Origin: Coemansia sp. RSA 487
Taxonomy: Eukaryota; Kickxellomycota; Kickxellomycetes; Kickxellales; Kickxellaceae
Length of the DNA: 64,000 nt
NCBI GenBank assembly: GCA_027577595.1
Contig: JANBRJ010000025.1
Span: 62,001-126,000 of the forward strand
Direction: 5' to 3'
Shown: positions 1-10,181 of the stretch, one piece after another
Position numbering within the stretch: the stretch's first letter is position 1
How the letters are laid out: every line of letters starts with the position of its first letter
Program-made: the position numbers and the translations under genes
Notes under the pieces: generated by a model
Database searches by the model: none
Told to the model about the DNA's origin: nothing
Seen by the model: the letters and a program-made list of their open reading frames with translations, nothing else

Positions 1-143
1 AGCGTTGACATTTGTGCTTCATCCCCGTACCGGCTGTAGATAGGTTTTCCAGCGCTGCTTAGCACGAGAAAGTGCCGCTTGCGGGCACGCCATGACGGCG
101 ACTGAAAGTCCTCAAGGTGCTCTGCTTCCACAGAGGGCTCCAT
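1..143 (-). CDS. MON1: MON1, vacuolar fusion protein, 5' end only (partial)
   Basis: The gene starts at an ATG on the minus strand (base 143) and leaves the window at base 1, so only about 47 codons are visible. After some 20 acidic and polar residues the frame reads [20 protein letters not shown]. This is the hallmark opening strand of the first longin domain of MON1 (family pattern: a basic residue, HF, a hydrophobic pair, [14 protein letters not shown]). MON1 pairs with CCZ1 as the guanine-nucleotide exchange factor for Rab7/Ypt7 on late endosomes and vacuoles. The N-terminal leader is short compared with many fungal MON1 proteins, so an upstream exon is possible. An in-frame stop lies a short way upstream of this ATG. 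A minus-strand TATA-like box lies at 341-347. Confidence 0.82.
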   Translation of the reverse strand, partial: MEPSVEAEHLEDFQSPSWRARKRHFLVLSSAGKPIYSRYGDEAQMST

Positions 144-742
144 ATATAAATTAGGGTGCCCTTGTCTTTGAAAGAATCAAGATGTTGAAATGGCTAGAAA
201 ATAATTGTTGGGATTGAAATGAAGGGCGAAAGAAAGGAAGAGTGGAAAGGCTGCTGATGACAGAGCTTGGTTGTTTCGGGCGCTTGTAATGGCTTCTGCT
301 GAGACCGAGTCGTGGCTTGCGCCCTCAACGAGCCGAGTCTTTTTATAATGCACTCCCTCTCCCCACACACAAAAGTAAAAGTGTGTGAGAAATCAGGCGC
401 TTTTTGTGCACTTTTTCAAATTTCGATTTGATAAACCAAGATTCTAGACCTCCTTTTTTAAAGCTCTTTCTTTCTCAGTTTTTCAATTTATAGCAATCGC
501 AGCTTTACCAATCTCCATTCTTCCTGTTGTAAGTAGCCTGTTGTCTTTCTTTTATTCGTTCTCAAGAAAGCCAGATTTCATTGGCGTCGACCCCCTGCGC
601 TTTTTGCGATTTTGCGATTGACGATAAAGAACAAGAAAACCGTGAAATTCTAATTATATTCAGTGACAACATAATACTCAATCGCATTCTGTGACTAAAT
701 TATGCATTCTTCGCCTGGGATTATAGGAACAAAATAAAAACA
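144..742. promoter_or_regulatory. Intergenic region between MON1 (-) and COX9 (+)
   Basis: About 600 bases separate two divergently transcribed genes and probably hold both promoters. A minus-strand TATAAAA lies at 341-347, roughly 200 bases before the MON1 ATG. The part nearest COX9 is AT-rich. The short minus-strand open frame at 177-368 has no recognisable features and was not accepted as a gene. Confidence 0.5.
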
Positions 743-928
743 ATGCCGTCTGCCACTCCTCTCAAGCCAATTACTGGCCTGCTCAAAGGACGCGTTATCC
801 GTGACATCACTGTTGGTCTCGGAGCCGGAACCGTTGGTGCTACGATCTACTGGCACTACTTCAAGAAGCACATGCAGCGTACTGAGGACTACTATGCCAA
901 GATCGGTGGTCGTGCTTCTCAGAAATAA
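743..928 (+). CDS. COX9: Cytochrome c oxidase subunit VIIa (Cox9-like)
   Basis: The 61-residue product is a small single-span inner-membrane subunit of respiratory complex IV. It reads ITGLLKGRVIRDI near residue 8, then a glycine-rich hydrophobic segment (about residues 26-40), then a basic stretch ending HMQRTEDYYAKI. Yeast Cox9 has the same order: PITG, a short basic RRVI-D motif, one membrane span and a charged C-terminus with an aromatic residue before K. Length matches the family (yeast 59 residues). The start codon follows an A-rich leader (AAAAACA before ATG). The protein is nuclear-encoded and has no cleavable presequence, as is usual for this subunit. Confidence 0.85.
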   Translation: MPSATPLKPITGLLKGRVIRDITVGLGAGTVGATIYWHYFKKHMQRTEDYYAKIGGRASQK

Positions 929-1381
929 GCTCTCTAACTATCCCCTCCCTAGAGTAGTTGCTTTTCTCGTTAGTCTCTGACGTTTACTTGTGAGCAGAGC
1001 TTTGATACAACAAACAAATGTAATCTCATTTTATTATAGATGGGGGTAATGATATATATGATATTGTCATGTGTTCAATTCGGGTTTTTATGATGATATA
1101 TTGAAAGTTACAGAATATTGGCAAAAAGAAGAAGAAAAGAAGAAGAAAAGAAAAGAAATTGTGCGCAGCAATCATTGCTACATGTCGATGAGTGGGCGTA
1201 TGGATGGAATGGAAGTGAGAGAAATGAATTGGTAGCTACATGGCCAAGAACGATGTGTTTGAGAAAGCAATGACTGAGGGTATATGAGATGGCTGGTGGC
1301 TCGTTTCAAATACAAGGTTGCAGCAGCAAATGCAGCGTCGACAGAAAAAAGCGCGTATTGGTCCTTTCCATTGCTCGGCCC
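929..1381. other. Intergenic region downstream of COX9
   Basis: No gene recognised. It contains the COX9 3' end and a purine-rich stretch (GAAGAAGAAAAG units around 1125-1160). Confidence 0.4.
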
Positions 1382-1618
1382 CTAGGCCACTATCTCGACC
1401 CAGTCGTTATGCCCTGTCGATACAATATGCCAGTTTTTGTCTGAAACATGCATTGTGTAGTAGCCGCACTCGCGACAGACGATGTAGTAGTTCCAGCTAC
1501 ATGCAAATGGCGGTGTAGTTGAAGAGGCACGACAACATTTATGTTGGTGCATCATGCCCAGCGAGCAGTGCTCAGCTGCAGCCGCACTGTGAGAGGAATG
1601 GTCGAGGTAAAGGGCCAT
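1382..1618 (-). CDS. Possible small Cys/His-rich protein (hypothetical)
   Basis: A 78-codon frame on the minus strand, starting ATGGCC after an A-rich leader. I do not recognise the family. The product is rich in cysteine and histidine (HQHKCCRAS, then CSW, CREC, and spaced histidines at HV, WHI and GHN), which could bind a metal. It also has clustered aromatic residues (WNYYIVCRECGYY). Codon choice is GC-leaning at third positions, unlike the surrounding AT-rich spacer, which is the main reason to list it. It lies alone in a 2.5 kb gap and could be the last exon of a spliced gene or chance. No homology can be claimed. Confidence 0.35.
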   Translation of the reverse strand: MALYLDHSSHSAAAAEHCSLGMMHQHKCCRASSTTPPFACSWNYYIVCRECGYYTMHVSDKNWHIVSTGHNDWVEIVA

Positions 1619-3455
1619 TGTATTATTGTCGTTATTGAATGGTCTTGAGTTAAACGTTTCGAGGGGGCCTGGTTAGAATAATAATCCTTTTAGCGTTAAG
1701 ATATTGTATGGATGAAAAAATGTTACTATAGAGAAAAGAGGAGAGAGGAGGAATAAACGACAGATGATATATGCTGTATACTTGGTATTTCTGTGGACAT
1801 AAAGATTCAAGCCACAGAGGGAAGCGTCAAATGCTTGGTTTCTAAATGTCGCGGCCGCAGCAGAAATGAAAAATATTAAAGGAGAGATAACGACTAAAAA
1901 TTTTCTTAAGAAGAAAGCTAAGCAAGAGGGCCTTCAGCCGTGTCAGCACCAGGACGTGCAGGATGTAGAGTAGCTGTGAATGGTTAGTAGAACAATTCTT
2001 AAGGACGAATACAATAACAAAAGTGCAATGTATTACGGTGAGGAAGGGGAGGACGACAATGATAACAGAACAGGAGAAGTATACATGTATTAACGATGTG
2101 CGATTTCTCTGCGTGTCAGAACAGAATAACGGTAGCAATAGAAATAACACAACGGCAAATTAAAGGTTAGTTTGGAAAGGAGAATGACGAGATCGCACAA
2201 AAAACGGAGGGGAAGCACCGATTCTTATAACCGGCATTTCGTGGGTTCAAGTCTTGGCATTATTGGGCAGGATTGCAGGTTGCACAAGCAGCTTTTTTTG
2301 TCTACAATATAAAGATCAGGAACAGAAGCTCTGGTCCAGCCAACCATTTATTTTCCCTATCTACCTGCTTTTTGCTCCTTCGCATTATCACACTGGTTGT
2401 CTGTCTGTCCGCTAACCAGCTGGACACGCTCTACTTTCTGGTGCGCTCTGTCTAGGTCTTCTGTGCCTGTATGCTTTCCAAAATCTGGGCAATTGTGGCC
2501 ACATGCCAGCATGATGCTGGCCACGCTCTACAGAATAAATCACAATAAACACGAACTTTCTACTGTCAGCATAAGTTGCGCCCCATCGACTTTCCATTCA
2601 TTTGCTTCCAGTAAGCATGCCGCAGAAAAGCGAAAAAGTAAATAGAACACGAATCCCTTTTTTAAATCTACCTTTACTGCTGAGTGCTCCTTTGCTAGTA
2701 TGTTGATGACAGACATCAAAGGGTGATTATCATGAGGAACGTCCAAACTCAACAACGACGACTATGCATGTCGCTTTTCAAGGTCTCCTTTGGTGTGGTC
2801 GCCTCTGCCCATTTAGCAACTTCCTTGACGCCAAGCTTCACATTCGAGGGAAATCAAACGCATATTCTAATTCCGTTTTGCCGCTTTCATTTCCAGCACC
2901 AATATTTGTTTGTGTTGTTTTCATTTCAAAAATAGCTCATTACGTTAATCTTTTATGATGCTCGCTAGATATGTGATATTTTTTATAGAACTATCCCGTC
3001 TGCAGTCTCCAGAGCGCACATGACCCGTGTTTTCTTATTAGAGTGAGACATCAAGGCGTTTCTTTTTTGTTTACACGTCAACCAGAGAGGCTGGTTATCG
3101 TTGGATCTTATCAGCTAAGATTTATTGCGTAAGCATTGGGAGATGTGTGCAAATTGATTTGCGTGCGAGAAAGAAAGCCACATGTGATGTGCGCCAGCAT
3201 TCTGCAAAAAAATTGATCACCATAATACTCGCCACAAATCGCCTCATCAGGCTTGAGAATTATACCCTGGAAAATTACCCACGTCCAGCCAAGAAAAATT
3301 GCCCATATCCTCACAGCTTATCCCTCTTTCTTATCTCGGATTCGACGCTTTATACTTGACATCCAGCCGTGCGGTATCTTATCTTGCCTTTTTGTTGCTG
3401 TTTGGGTAATTATCCTGACTTATCTGATTAGTCATACTTTTTATCCTGCATATCG
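1619..3455. other. 1.8 kb gap without a recognised gene
   Basis: AT-rich sequence with only short, overlapping open frames on both strands (for example 1842-2150 minus, 2273-2455 and 2723-2958 plus). None shows a family signature. On the minus strand at about 1984-2000 there is an intron-3'-end-like string (CTAAC followed by CACAG), but no convincing exon could be paired with it. The last 200 bases are the likely RMT2 promoter. Confidence 0.4.
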
Positions 3456-4937
3456 ATGACCGACGCTCACAAGGAGGGAGAGCCCACTTCCGTTTCAAAG
3501 GAAGCGCAGCTTTTGGCTGCATGCCACGATGGAAACTGTGAACAAGCAAAGAAGCTTATCAAAGAAGGCGCAGAAATTTTTATTACAGATGAAACTGGCC
3601 GAACAGCTTTGCATTTTGCGGCCGCAAGTGGCAATGTCGACACAGTAAGGTATGCTGAAAATGTATGATTGCTGTTGCAGCGTGTTTGCGTGCCATGTGC
3701 AAGGATTATCTTAATGGGTACATTTCTGTTATATTTTTTCTCCCCAGCGTATGAAGATATACAGAGAATGCACATGCATGCCAATACCTGTGTATTGCAC
3801 ATGATATGTTTGGGACACGATATATGACAATTTCTACTATTTTGCATCCGTACTGATTTGCAAATACTTATTTTTGGGATGTATTGTTGTCTCTCTTTTC
3901 TCCTCTCTCTCTGCTAGTTTGTGTGTTTTATTGCCATTCTATAAAGTAGCTTCTTTTATTCACGCTACAATGTTCAATGAATGCAGCGAAAGAAAAAAAA
4001 GAAAAAAGAGACAACCCAAACATTATACTAACTGCATTAGCACCCTTAATGTAAACATTCTATTTTTTATAGATTCGTTCTGGAATCTGGCATCCCATGG
4101 AATGCTCTGGACGTAGGGAACTACACTGCGGGTGATTATGCCGAGGCAAGTGGACACGATGCAGCATATGATGAGCTTGTGCAAGCTGGAGTCCGTGCAG
4201 AAATGTTGCTAAGACTAGTCAATCCCAGCGATTCCACTGACAGTAAAGCAGCAAACGAGGACTACTTGTCGCAGCCAGTAGAGTACACCGGCGATACGTT
4301 GGTGGACGCGGAAAAGAACGGCGTTATGATGAATTGGGAGGCGCCGTTGATGGAGCTGCATGCCAAAACCATTTGCCCAACCCCGGGTGCGACAGTTCTT
4401 AACGTAGGTTTTGGAATGGGAATAATCGATTCTGCATTGCAAGAGCTCAGCCCTGGAAAGCATGTAATTGTCGAGGCCCATCCGGACGTCTACAACCACA
4501 TGAAGGACAATGGATGGCACGAAAAGCCTAATGTCCACATTCTCTTTGGCAGGTGGCAGGACAAGCTAGATGAGATTCGCAGTCTGGGTCCATATGACGG
4601 CATCTTTTTCGATACCTTTGGCGAATTTTACAAGGATCTCGACGACTTTCACCGCGCTATATTCGACACGAACAATGTTAATCAGCAGCCCGTCTTGAGA
4701 AAGCCTGACGGTATCTACAGCTTTTTTAACGGATTAGGCGGTGACCACAAGCTGTTTCACGATGTCTACTGCAATGTCGTGTGCTCAGATCTTCAAAACC
4801 TCGGAATTTCCACAGAATTTTCCCAAGTTGCCAGCGACATTGTTATGGATGAGGAAACCTGGAAGGGGATCAAGCGGCCTTACTGGATGATCAAGAAATA
4901 CAATCTGCCGACATGTAGGTGGATGAAGGATGATTAA
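3456..4937 (+). CDS. RMT2: Protein arginine N-delta-methyltransferase Rmt2 (two exons)
   Basis: Rmt2 methylates the internal delta nitrogen of arginine; in yeast the substrate is ribosomal protein Rpl12. The model is exon 1 at 3456-3649, intron 3650-4072 (GTATGC...ATAG, 423 nt) and exon 2 at 4073-4937. Phases agree (2+1) and the product is 352 residues. Residues 15-64 form an ankyrin-type repeat (LLAACHDGNCEQAKKLI, then GRTALHFAAASGN), which is usual at the N-terminus of Rmt2. Exon 2 opens FVLESGIPWNALD, a conserved Rmt2 linker, and leads into the AdoMet-binding fold: VLNVGFGMGIID (motif I), VEAHPDVY (post-I) and YDGIFFDTFGE. The C-terminus has RPYWMIKKYNLP. Joining the exons gives continuous homology, so the splice model is well supported. 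Confidence 0.93.
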
Positions 4938-5030
4938 TTGGCTAGTGAGGAGCATGGATGGTTACATTTGATAGAACCCATGTAAGCTTCCTTGTTGTAT
5001 GAAGATCGTCGGATGGTGTTGTAGCTGTTT

Positions 5031-5102
5031 GGGGCTTTAGCTCAGAGGGAGAGCGGGTGACTTAAGTTCGCAATGTCCCGTGTTCAACCCACGGAAGCCC
5101 CA
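5031..5102 (+). tRNA. tRNA-like gene, anticodon TAA in a class I body (isotype unclear)
   Basis: A 72-nt cloverleaf can be drawn. The acceptor is GGGGCTT/AAGCCCC with seven perfect pairs and discriminator A. The D arm is GCTC/GAGC. The anticodon loop is CTTAAGT with TAA at 5063-5065. The variable loop has five nt, and the T arm CCGTG/CACGG pairs perfectly around TTCAACC. Box A (TAGCTCAGAGGG) and box B (GTTCAACCC) match the Pol III consensus, and a T run follows at about 5116. The anticodon would read the leucine codon UUA, but leucine tRNAs need a long variable arm that is absent here. One anticodon-stem pair (G-A) is mismatched. It may be a decayed or anticodon-shifted tRNA, or a tRNA-derived element. 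Confidence 0.6.
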
Positions 5103-5791
5103 GATTTGGATACATTTTTCCTTAAAAGTATGCTAGCTTTCATGTCGAAAATTGCATTTGCTGAATTGGAATTTTATTGACTTTGAAAATATTTCCATCT
5201 TGCAGTATCATTATCTTTGTGCACAGCATTCAAGTATAACCAAAAGTGCGCAAATATTACAACAGACTGTGCAGGCGGTTGGTTAAAACATCAAATATTC
5301 ACCTGGATAAGCCATTTGGAATGCCGCAAGAACATATTTAAGCTTATTTTCCACGTTCATACATGTTCATATATTTTGCACTATATTTTTAATATTTGAC
5401 GCTATTTAAAATTTTGTATGAATAAAAATATATTATAAAAACCAAAGAAGGGACCAAGAGAAGAAAAGCTCTGGCTACCTACGATGACATGGCATGCTGC
5501 TAAATAATGGTAAAAATACATCTGGTAATTAGATTTCGTGTCACATAAAATGTTCCAGAACGAGAAACGAAACTAAAAAGGTATTTTTGTGCAAAATATA
5601 GGCTATAAATAGTTCCATACTCAAAAACTTTTAATCTCAGGTTGGCTACAAACTGTAGAACAACCCATGGCAGTTTGCCTTTTTCCTCTATAACCCGCTG
5701 TGTTTCTCATTTGCTCCTGGTTCCATTAATTGAATAATACAATTATTATATAGTTTGTGTTGGCTTGTTAATCCCATTTACAATAACTGTA
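5103..5791. other. Intergenic region before the first ZIF-like transporter
   Basis: AT-rich spacer of about 690 bases. It holds the Pol III terminator-like T run after the tRNA-like gene and the probable promoter of the following transporter. No gene seen. Confidence 0.4.
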
Positions 5792-7330
5792 ATGCAGAGC
5801 ACAGAAACAAGCAGACAAAGACAGGCCCGAGATGGCAGTCCTGCTGTAGGAGAGACGCCATTGCCCTGGGGTAAACTTGCTGTGTTTTTGGTTGTACAAC
5901 TGACTGAGCCCATGGGCTACACTATAGTTCTCCCTTTTATGTATCAGATGGTCGGAGAATTCGATATAGCCCGTGACCCCAAGGACATTGCTCTCTACGC
6001 CAGTATTCTGTTTACATCGTACCAGTATCTAAGGTCATTAACTGTCACATACTGGGGTATCCTTTCTGACCGCATTGGCCGTCGCCCTATACTTCTCCTT
6101 GGTTTGTTGGGCGACTTGCTGACATTTGTTCTGTTTGGTATATCAAAGTCATTTACATTTGCATTAGTTATTCGCACTCTTAATGGATTGTTTACAGGAA
6201 GCACTGTGGTAATGAAGCCAATTATTGCAGAAATCTCTGATGATACGAACCGCGCTCGCATAATGGGTATGTTTCAACTAATGTGGAGCCTCGGGTCGAT
6301 GCTCGGTGGTGCTATTGGCGGTGTGCTTGTTGACCCAGTAAAAAATTATCCTTGGCTCTTTGGAAATTCTGTATTGTTCCGCGAGTATCCATACCTGCTT
6401 CCGTTCATTTTCTGTTCAGCTACAAGTTTGTTTGGTTTAATTGTTGGTTTCTTCTATATTGAGGAAACCCTTATCGTGCAACCAACCACAGCTCCAGTTA
6501 GCGGTGCTGCTTCAGAAACCACTCTACTTGTATCTGAAGCACAAAGCGAGGAAGGGAGATGTGCAGTTAATACAGTGCCAGAGCCGCTCTCTAAATTGGG
6601 TATTCTGACGCCTACGGTCATGCGTGTTCTTGTAACAAATACCATTTTGTGTCTTGCGGCTGGAATGCACAATCAGCTTTACCCGATATTTGCTGCCACA
6701 GATATTGCTGATGGCGGCTTGGGAATGGATGCACAAACCATCGGCTACACACTAATGATATGTAGCGTAGTTGTGGCATATATGCAACTGGTTGTATATC
6801 CTAAAGATGAACGTAAATACAGTGCACTTGCATGTTACAAGCGTGGGCTCCTTTGGCTGGCAGTATTTAGCATAACATTTCCCATGCTTTCAATACTTAC
6901 AAGGCATATGGGCAATTCTGTCGATTATCTAGCTGGTTTCAATGCTATGGAATTGATATCCATTGAAGGCTGTTTGTTCTGGGTGGTTATGTTTATAGAG
7001 CTTTATATTCGCATGTATGGTGATATAATGGCTTACACAAGCGTCAATGGTATAATTTTAAATGTTGCACCAAAAAGGAATTACCTTGGTTTTATAAGCG
7101 GGCTGCAGTATCAGATGAGTTCGATTACTTCTATTGCTGGCCCTCTTATCTCAGGATATCTTTGGAGCTGGTCCATAAAACATTCGTTTCCTTATCCATT
7201 TAACTCACATTTTGCCTGGGTATTGAGCGGTGCTTTATTTGCGATTGCGTGGTACATGTCATTAAGTATCCCAGGCTCAGTCAATGTATTTGCTTCCGGA
7301 TCTAATGAACAAAGCAGAGCAGCAATATAA
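5792..7330 (+). CDS. MFS transporter, ZIF-like (copy 1)
   Basis: A 512-residue major facilitator protein with about 12 membrane spans, of the zinc-induced-facilitator-like type (Arabidopsis ZIF1, yeast YCR023C). Family marks are LTEPMGYTIVLPF in span 1, the motif-A loop WGILSDRIGRRP between spans 2 and 3, and a C-terminal block GLQYQMSS...GYLWSWSIKHSFPYPFN. The start is placed at 5792 because the paralogues begin at the equivalent methionine; nine upstream in-frame codons are probably leader. ZIF-type carriers move small chelators or organic ions against protons, often into vacuoles, but the substrate here is unknown. The cytoplasmic loop between spans 6 and 7 (SEAQSEEGRCAVN) is almost identical to copy 5 at 43.7 kb and not to neighbouring copy 2. 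Codon use is more AT-rich than in the housekeeping genes. Confidence 0.88.
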   Translation: MQSTETSRQRQARDGSPAVGETPLPWGKLAVFLVVQLTEPMGYTIVLPFMYQMVGEFDIARDPKDIALYASILFTSYQYLRSLTVTYWGILSDRIGRRPILLLGLLGDLLTFVLFGISKSFTFALVIRTLNGLFTGSTVVMKPIIAEISDDTNRARIMGMFQLMWSLGSMLGGAIGGVLVDPVKNYPWLFGNSVLFREYPYLLPFIFCSATSLFGLIVGFFYIEETLIVQPTTAPVSGAASETTLLVSEAQSEEGRCAVNTVPEPLSKLGILTPTVMRVLVTNTILCLAAGMHNQLYPIFAATDIADGGLGMDAQTIGYTLMICSVVVAYMQLVVYPKDERKYSALACYKRGLLWLAVFSITFPMLSILTRHMGNSVDYLAGFNAMELISIEGCLFWVVMFIELYIRMYGDIMAYTSVNGIILNVAPKRNYLGFISGLQYQMSSITSIAGPLISGYLWSWSIKHSFPYPFNSHFAWVLSGALFAIAWYMSLSIPGSVNVFASGSNEQSRAAI

Positions 7331-7819
7331 AACGAGTCAAGAAATATTGGGATCGACTACTTTAGCCAGCATTTTAGCTGTCTGCAATGATTTTTTGTTC
7401 ACCTTTTTTCAAGTAAACAAAACTCTGATAACTGAGCAATCAACTCCAAGCATCAAGACAATGCACCATCCAACCGGACGTCCTATCAAAACTTTACAGA
7501 GGACCCAACAAAATTCACGAGTCCTTAACAACACACTGTAACTCTGGCACTTTCTGAGTTGCATTCCAAGATCCGATAAGATGCACAATAACGCTTTGCG
7601 AAAATCGGATATCCCAACAATGCATCAGATATGCGCTTGGTGAAATCACACGGAAAGCGACATTCAATATATGTTTCGCTCTCCGCTGAATTAGAAGCAG
7701 AACAAACTTTCCATACAATAATCAATTCCCTTCAATCGATCATTATCTATCTCTATTTTTTATCGATTGTGCCATTATTTTATTATACTTTTTATCCAGG
7801 TCTTTAAACATTAGCTATT
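7331..7819. other. Spacer between tandem ZIF-like transporter genes
   Basis: 489 AT-rich bases with no supported gene. It separates the stop of copy 1 from the ATG of copy 2, so each copy probably has its own promoter. Confidence 0.4.
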
Positions 7820-9397
7820 ATGCCAGAAACAAGAACGGATAGACAAGAGCAGACCCGAGATGACAGTGTTCCCGTAAGGGAAACGCCACTACCTTGGAGA
7901 AAGCTGATGGTTCTTCTGGCCGTACGACTGACTGAGCCAGTTGGTTATACTTTGATTCTTCCTTTTATTTACCAAATGGTCGGCGATTTCGATATAGTTC
8001 ATGACCCCAAGGACATTGCTTTCTACGCCGGCCTTCTTCTTACATCTTACCAATTATTACGAACATTAACTATAATGTATTGGGGTATTCTTTCCGATCG
8101 AATTGGCCGACGACCTGTGATACTCATAGGAATGCTGGGCGATTTGCTGACATTTGTCTTATTTGGTGTATCAAAATCCTTTGGATGGGCACTGGTTGCT
8201 CGTTCTCTAAACGGGTTCTTTACTGGAGGCACTGTAGTTATCAAGTCCATTGTCGCAGAGATCTCTGACAATACAAATCGTGGTCGTATGATGGCTATGT
8301 TTCCACTGATGTGGCATCTGGGGTCGATGCTTGGCGGAGCTATTGGCGGTTTGACAGTTGATCCGGTAAATAATTACCCTTGGCTTTTTGGAAATTCTGT
8401 TTTGTTCCGGGAGTATCCATACCTGCTTCCATGCCTCGTCGGAGCATCGATAAGTTTGTTTGGCTTAGTCGTTGGTTTCTTTTGTCTAGAAGAAACTCTT
8501 ACTCTGCAACCAATAACAAATTCAATTAGCGGCGTTATTTCAGAGGCCACACCACTTGTATCTGACATGCAATGCGAGGAAGGGACATGCAGAAAACCTA
8601 AGACACCAGAGCTGCCCTCTAGATGGGACATTCTAACGCCTACAGTCATACGTGTTCTTGTAACAAACACTATTATGTGCCTCGCGGTCTCGATGCACAA
8701 CCAGCTTTACCCGATATTTGCTGCCACAGATATTGCAGATGGTGGGCTGGGGATGGACGCACGCACAATTGGCTACACGTTCATGATATGCGGGCTTCTT
8801 GTAGTATACATGCAGTTAGCAATGTATCCTAGATATGAACGCAAATACGGTGCACTAGCATGCTACAGACGCGGGCTATTGTGGATGGCGGTATTTGGCA
8901 CTGCATTTCCATTCCTTTCGATGCTGGCAAAGCGTTTGAGCAGCCCCGTTGAGAACATGGCTGGTTTCGATGTTTCAAAATTAGTCCCTTGGGAAAGCTG
9001 CTTATTCTGGGGTGTCCTTTTCATTGAGCTCTATATTCGCATGTATGGGGATACGCTGGCTTTTACTAGTGTTAATATGTTAGTCTCGAATGTTGCGCCC
9101 AGGAAGAATTATCTTGGTTTCGTAAACGGGCTGCAACACCAGGCCATTGGAGTTACTTACATGCTTGGTCCTCTTATCTCGGGATATCTATGGAGCTGGT
9201 CCAGCAAGCACTCATTTCCTTATCCATTCAATTCACACTTTGTCTGGGTATTGGGCAGTATTTTACTTGTGTTTACGTGGTGTGCGACACTAACCATCCC
9301 TGAATCAGCCAACATATTTGCTTCAGGATCCGATAAACCAACCCGAACAGCATCAAACAACGCTTTTGCCGATACCCGGCCCGAATACTCCAGATGA
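7820..9397 (+). CDS. MFS transporter, ZIF-like (copy 2)
   Basis: A 525-residue tandem paralogue of copy 1, in the same orientation. It shows VRETPLPW-type leader residues, span 1 with LTEPVGYTLILPF, the motif-A loop WGILSDRIGRRP, the extracellular FAATDIADGGLGMD block shared by all five copies, and GYLWSWSSKHSFPYPFN near the end. It is expected to be a proton-coupled transporter in the plasma or vacuolar membrane; the substrate is unknown. The C-terminal tail (about 25 residues after IFASGSDK) is longer than in copy 1. The central loop (SDMQCEEGTC) differs from copy 1, so the two tandem genes are not each other's closest match in every segment. Confidence 0.88.
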   Translation: MPETRTDRQEQTRDDSVPVRETPLPWRKLMVLLAVRLTEPVGYTLILPFIYQMVGDFDIVHDPKDIAFYAGLLLTSYQLLRTLTIMYWGILSDRIGRRPVILIGMLGDLLTFVLFGVSKSFGWALVARSLNGFFTGGTVVIKSIVAEISDNTNRGRMMAMFPLMWHLGSMLGGAIGGLTVDPVNNYPWLFGNSVLFREYPYLLPCLVGASISLFGLVVGFFCLEETLTLQPITNSISGVISEATPLVSDMQCEEGTCRKPKTPELPSRWDILTPTVIRVLVTNTIMCLAVSMHNQLYPIFAATDIADGGLGMDARTIGYTFMICGLLVVYMQLAMYPRYERKYGALACYRRGLLWMAVFGTAFPFLSMLAKRLSSPVENMAGFDVSKLVPWESCLFWGVLFIELYIRMYGDTLAFTSVNMLVSNVAPRKNYLGFVNGLQHQAIGVTYMLGPLISGYLWSWSSKHSFPYPFNSHFVWVLGSILLVFTWCATLTIPESANIFASGSDKPTRTASNNAFADTRPEYSR

Positions 9398-9902
9398 TAG
9401 CCATTATGTTCTCTTCTCTAATAAGATTATAATTGCTGCCTTATAACAAGCAGGCTGATTGTACGATGTTATTTTTTGCACAATCCAATTTTTTGGTAAT
9501 TTAATATACAACATAAATTACTATGCATTCAGCTTTTTTAAAGTGCGGAAACAATTCGGTCAACATTAACTTTCTATCATTTCCCATGAGTTTGTAAGTG
9601 TTTTCCTCCAATTTTTGTAACTGATCTTTTAGTTAGACGCCCGAATATTTTGCGCTCCTTGAAATACTAAGCATTCCTTTGATTGAATAGTTACTTATGC
9701 ACGTGTGCATGCATTTTCATCTTTGCTTTCCACATTATTATCCATGGTCTTGGCGCTTTTTTCAACAGAAATAAATAGATGTGGTTGAGAAGTTCGGACG
9801 ACATTGTCTTAACACCACCACCCACCATATAAAGCCAGACCAATATACTCACATCTTCGGTTCTTCGCAGCAACAGCGATACCGATTTTTAAGCTTTAAA
9901 CA
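9398..9902. promoter_or_regulatory. Intergenic region with a TATA box at 9828-9833
   Basis: About 500 AT-rich bases. A good TATAAA at 9828-9833 sits 70 bases before the ATG at 9903, in a context resembling the promoters of real genes in this window. Otherwise nothing recognised. Confidence 0.45.
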
Positions 9903-10181
9903 ATGACTACCGTCACGCAGTCAGGTCAAAAAGCGTTGCTGCTTGCAAAAAAACAGCTTCAGTCAAAATACCAAGAGCTGCTTGAACACAGAAACGCATT
10001 GACTGCGGAAAGCAGTGCCAAACTGGATTCTCAGCAAAAGCAATGCTCAATGTTTTTTCCTGTGTTTTTGAAATTTTATCATGCTCTTTATTCTCAATTG
10101 CATCAATCGCTCTTAGTTGGCGCTGTTAGTCAAAAGCTCTACTGGTTTCCACTTCTTAGTAGCGGCGTCGAGCTTGTGTAG
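9903..10181 (+). CDS. Possible truncated gene: N-terminal coiled-coil fragment
   Basis: The frame starts 70 bases after a TATA box and encodes 92 residues. The first 45 or so look like genuine protein: MTTVTQSGQKALLLAKKQLQ, then a charged helical stretch ending LDSQQKQ. The rest looks random and its 3' end overlaps the antisense fossil gene that begins at 10113. The simplest reading is a host gene whose 5' end survives, with the remainder lost or displaced when the neighbouring fossil arrived. It could instead be the first exon of a spliced gene or a chance frame. I do not recognise the family. Confidence 0.35.
   Translation: MTTVTQSGQKALLLAKKQLQSKYQELLEHRNALTAESSAKLDSQQKQCSMFFPVFLKFYHALYSQLHQSLLVGAVSQKLYWFPLLSSGVELV

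Noticed and set aside
177-368. Minus-strand 63-codon frame beside MON1
   Set aside because: It lies in promoter and leader sequence, has no family marks, and is not in phase with MON1.
2240-2260. Box-B-like string GGGTTCAAGTC suggesting a tRNA
   Set aside because: No T-stem partner and no matching acceptor stem.
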